The notes beneath the pieces were generated by a model, which was not told where the DNA came from, ran no database searches, and saw nothing but the letters and a program-made list of their open reading frames with translations. Position numbers and translations under genes: made by a program. A DNA stretch of 64,000 bases from Tetradesmus obliquus (lineage: Eukaryota; Chlorophyta; Chlorophyceae; Sphaeropleales; Scenedesmaceae). Numbering within the stretch: position 1 is the first letter of the stretch; every line of letters starts with the position of its first letter. Positions 56,536 to 64,000 of the stretch are shown in pieces. The DNA is taken from assembly GCA_030272155.1 (NCBI GenBank), contig CP126191.1, forward strand, positions 3,928,501 to 3,992,500. Direction: 5' to 3'.

Positions 56536-57413
56536 TTGGCGCATAGCAAGTGTGGACCGCAAGGGTGTGAGCGGCTTCCGTGTAGTATATGTAGCTGAGG
56601 GCCACTGATCGCCTGCAGCTTACTATGAGTTTCCAGTACCATTGCCAACCAGGCAGATGCACTGCTGCATCCAGTTCTCTGCATCCAGTTCTGTGCATGT
56701 ATCATACAAGGGTGCCTGACATGAGAGTGGCAATCAATTTTGTTTGCTGTTTGTTTTCAGTAGGATTGGTGGCACGGTTGGGGCTGATAGAAATGAACAG
56801 CAGCACCACCTGCTGCTAGTTGCACAGGCACACGCAGCACTTGGCGTGTGCAAGCAACTAATGTGTACCTGATGCCTAGCAGTCTCATGTCCTGGGCTCG
56901 TGTGCATTGGCGTTGCCATCGTTGCTAACCGCCCACCGCTGCCAACTTGTCAGTAGGCTAAATGTGTTGCTGCCGCAGTAAGGTGGGCAATGTATTGACG
57001 CAGCATCTGCTGCTTGCTCATGTGTTGAGGCAGTGGGACGAGGTTGTTGATAATGCACGGGTATGATGAACGTATTAACTCCACCCTGCCTGGCAGCTGG
57101 GGCGTGCATTCCTGTGTGTCCTTGTTTGCCCACTGGCATGTGCATGTTTTCGCTGGTGGCCCGCACATGTCACTTTGAAACTGGTCCAATGCAGGCTTCT
57201 TTTGCACCGAGCGTGGTTGTACCAAAGGTAAATTACTAATTCTGACCTATGCCTGCACAGCCATATGGCATGATCACATGTATAGGCCTGCCACCCAGAA
57301 TGAGAACAGCGTTCAATGTGATCCACCAGCTTTCCCGGCCGCAGGTCGTTCGTTGTGTTACATGGCAGCCAGCACTGCACCGCTGGCCCCCCATGCATGG
57401 CCCTGCGCTGTCA
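56536..57413. other. Convergent intergenic region, ML gene / strawberry-notch gene
   Basis: This stretch holds the 3'UTRs of two convergent genes. A TTACA at 57358-57362 is a possible TGTAA signal for the minus-strand gene, 52 bases past its stop. No gene is supported. Confidence 0.5.

Positions 57414-64000
<6,587 letters not shown>

Overview
This is a nuclear window from a green alga. Three things point there: short, intron-dense genes with mostly GT-AG introns and TGCAG acceptors; plant-type families (AP2, C2-PLD, a FORGETTER1/strawberry-notch protein, a glutaredoxin-DEP-DUF547 fusion); and extreme CAG/CTG triplet tracts that encode poly-Gln/Ala/Ser. A core chlorophycean, perhaps of Scenedesmus type, is my inference. 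No organism name can be proved from the sequence. I see no rRNA, tRNA, CRISPR array, virus-like element or intact transposon.

Layout. 1-3273 (-): the end-truncated start of a very long Gln/Ala-rich protein that runs off the left edge. 5033-9629 (+): a giant disordered protein ending in an AP2 DNA-binding domain. 10927-13725 (-): a membrane-anchored cyclophilin with a Cys-rich PAN-like module. 14261-20822 (+): a 13-exon coiled-coil protein, possibly FBF1-like. 21960-25212 (-): glutaredoxin-DEP-DUF547. 25993-34208 (+): a 16-exon C2-type phospholipase D. 36492-40417 (-): a DUF2235 alpha/beta hydrolase. 40863-43382 (-): a SNIP1/DAWDLE-type FHA protein with an RS-like N-terminus. 43655-47070 (-): ATG5. 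47469-50528 (+): an F-box/LRR-like protein. 52777-53178 (+): a small two-TM coiled-coil protein. 55510-56535 (+): a secreted ML/NPC2-like lipid-binding protein. 57414-64000 (-): the C-terminal half of a strawberry-notch/FORGETTER1 helicase-like regulator, running off the right edge. Every multi-exon model was checked by hand for splice phase, and each total is a multiple of three.

The genes do not form one pathway. Common threads are lipid handling (PLD, DUF2235 hydrolase, ML protein), membrane/autophagy functions (ATG5) and nuclear regulation (AP2, SNIP1-like, SNO).

The most unusual signal is not a gene family. It is a recurring set of local duplications, about 100-130 bp apart in most cases, that copy exon ends together with their splice sites into the adjoining intron. 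In the PLD gene some copies form 27-nt and 42-nt in-frame, splice-competent-looking micro-exons. A second pattern is triplet-repeat polarity: CAG on the sense strand in most exonic tracts, CTG on the sense strand directly before many 3' splice sites. A chain of perfect palindromes lies between the convergent genes at 21.3 kb.
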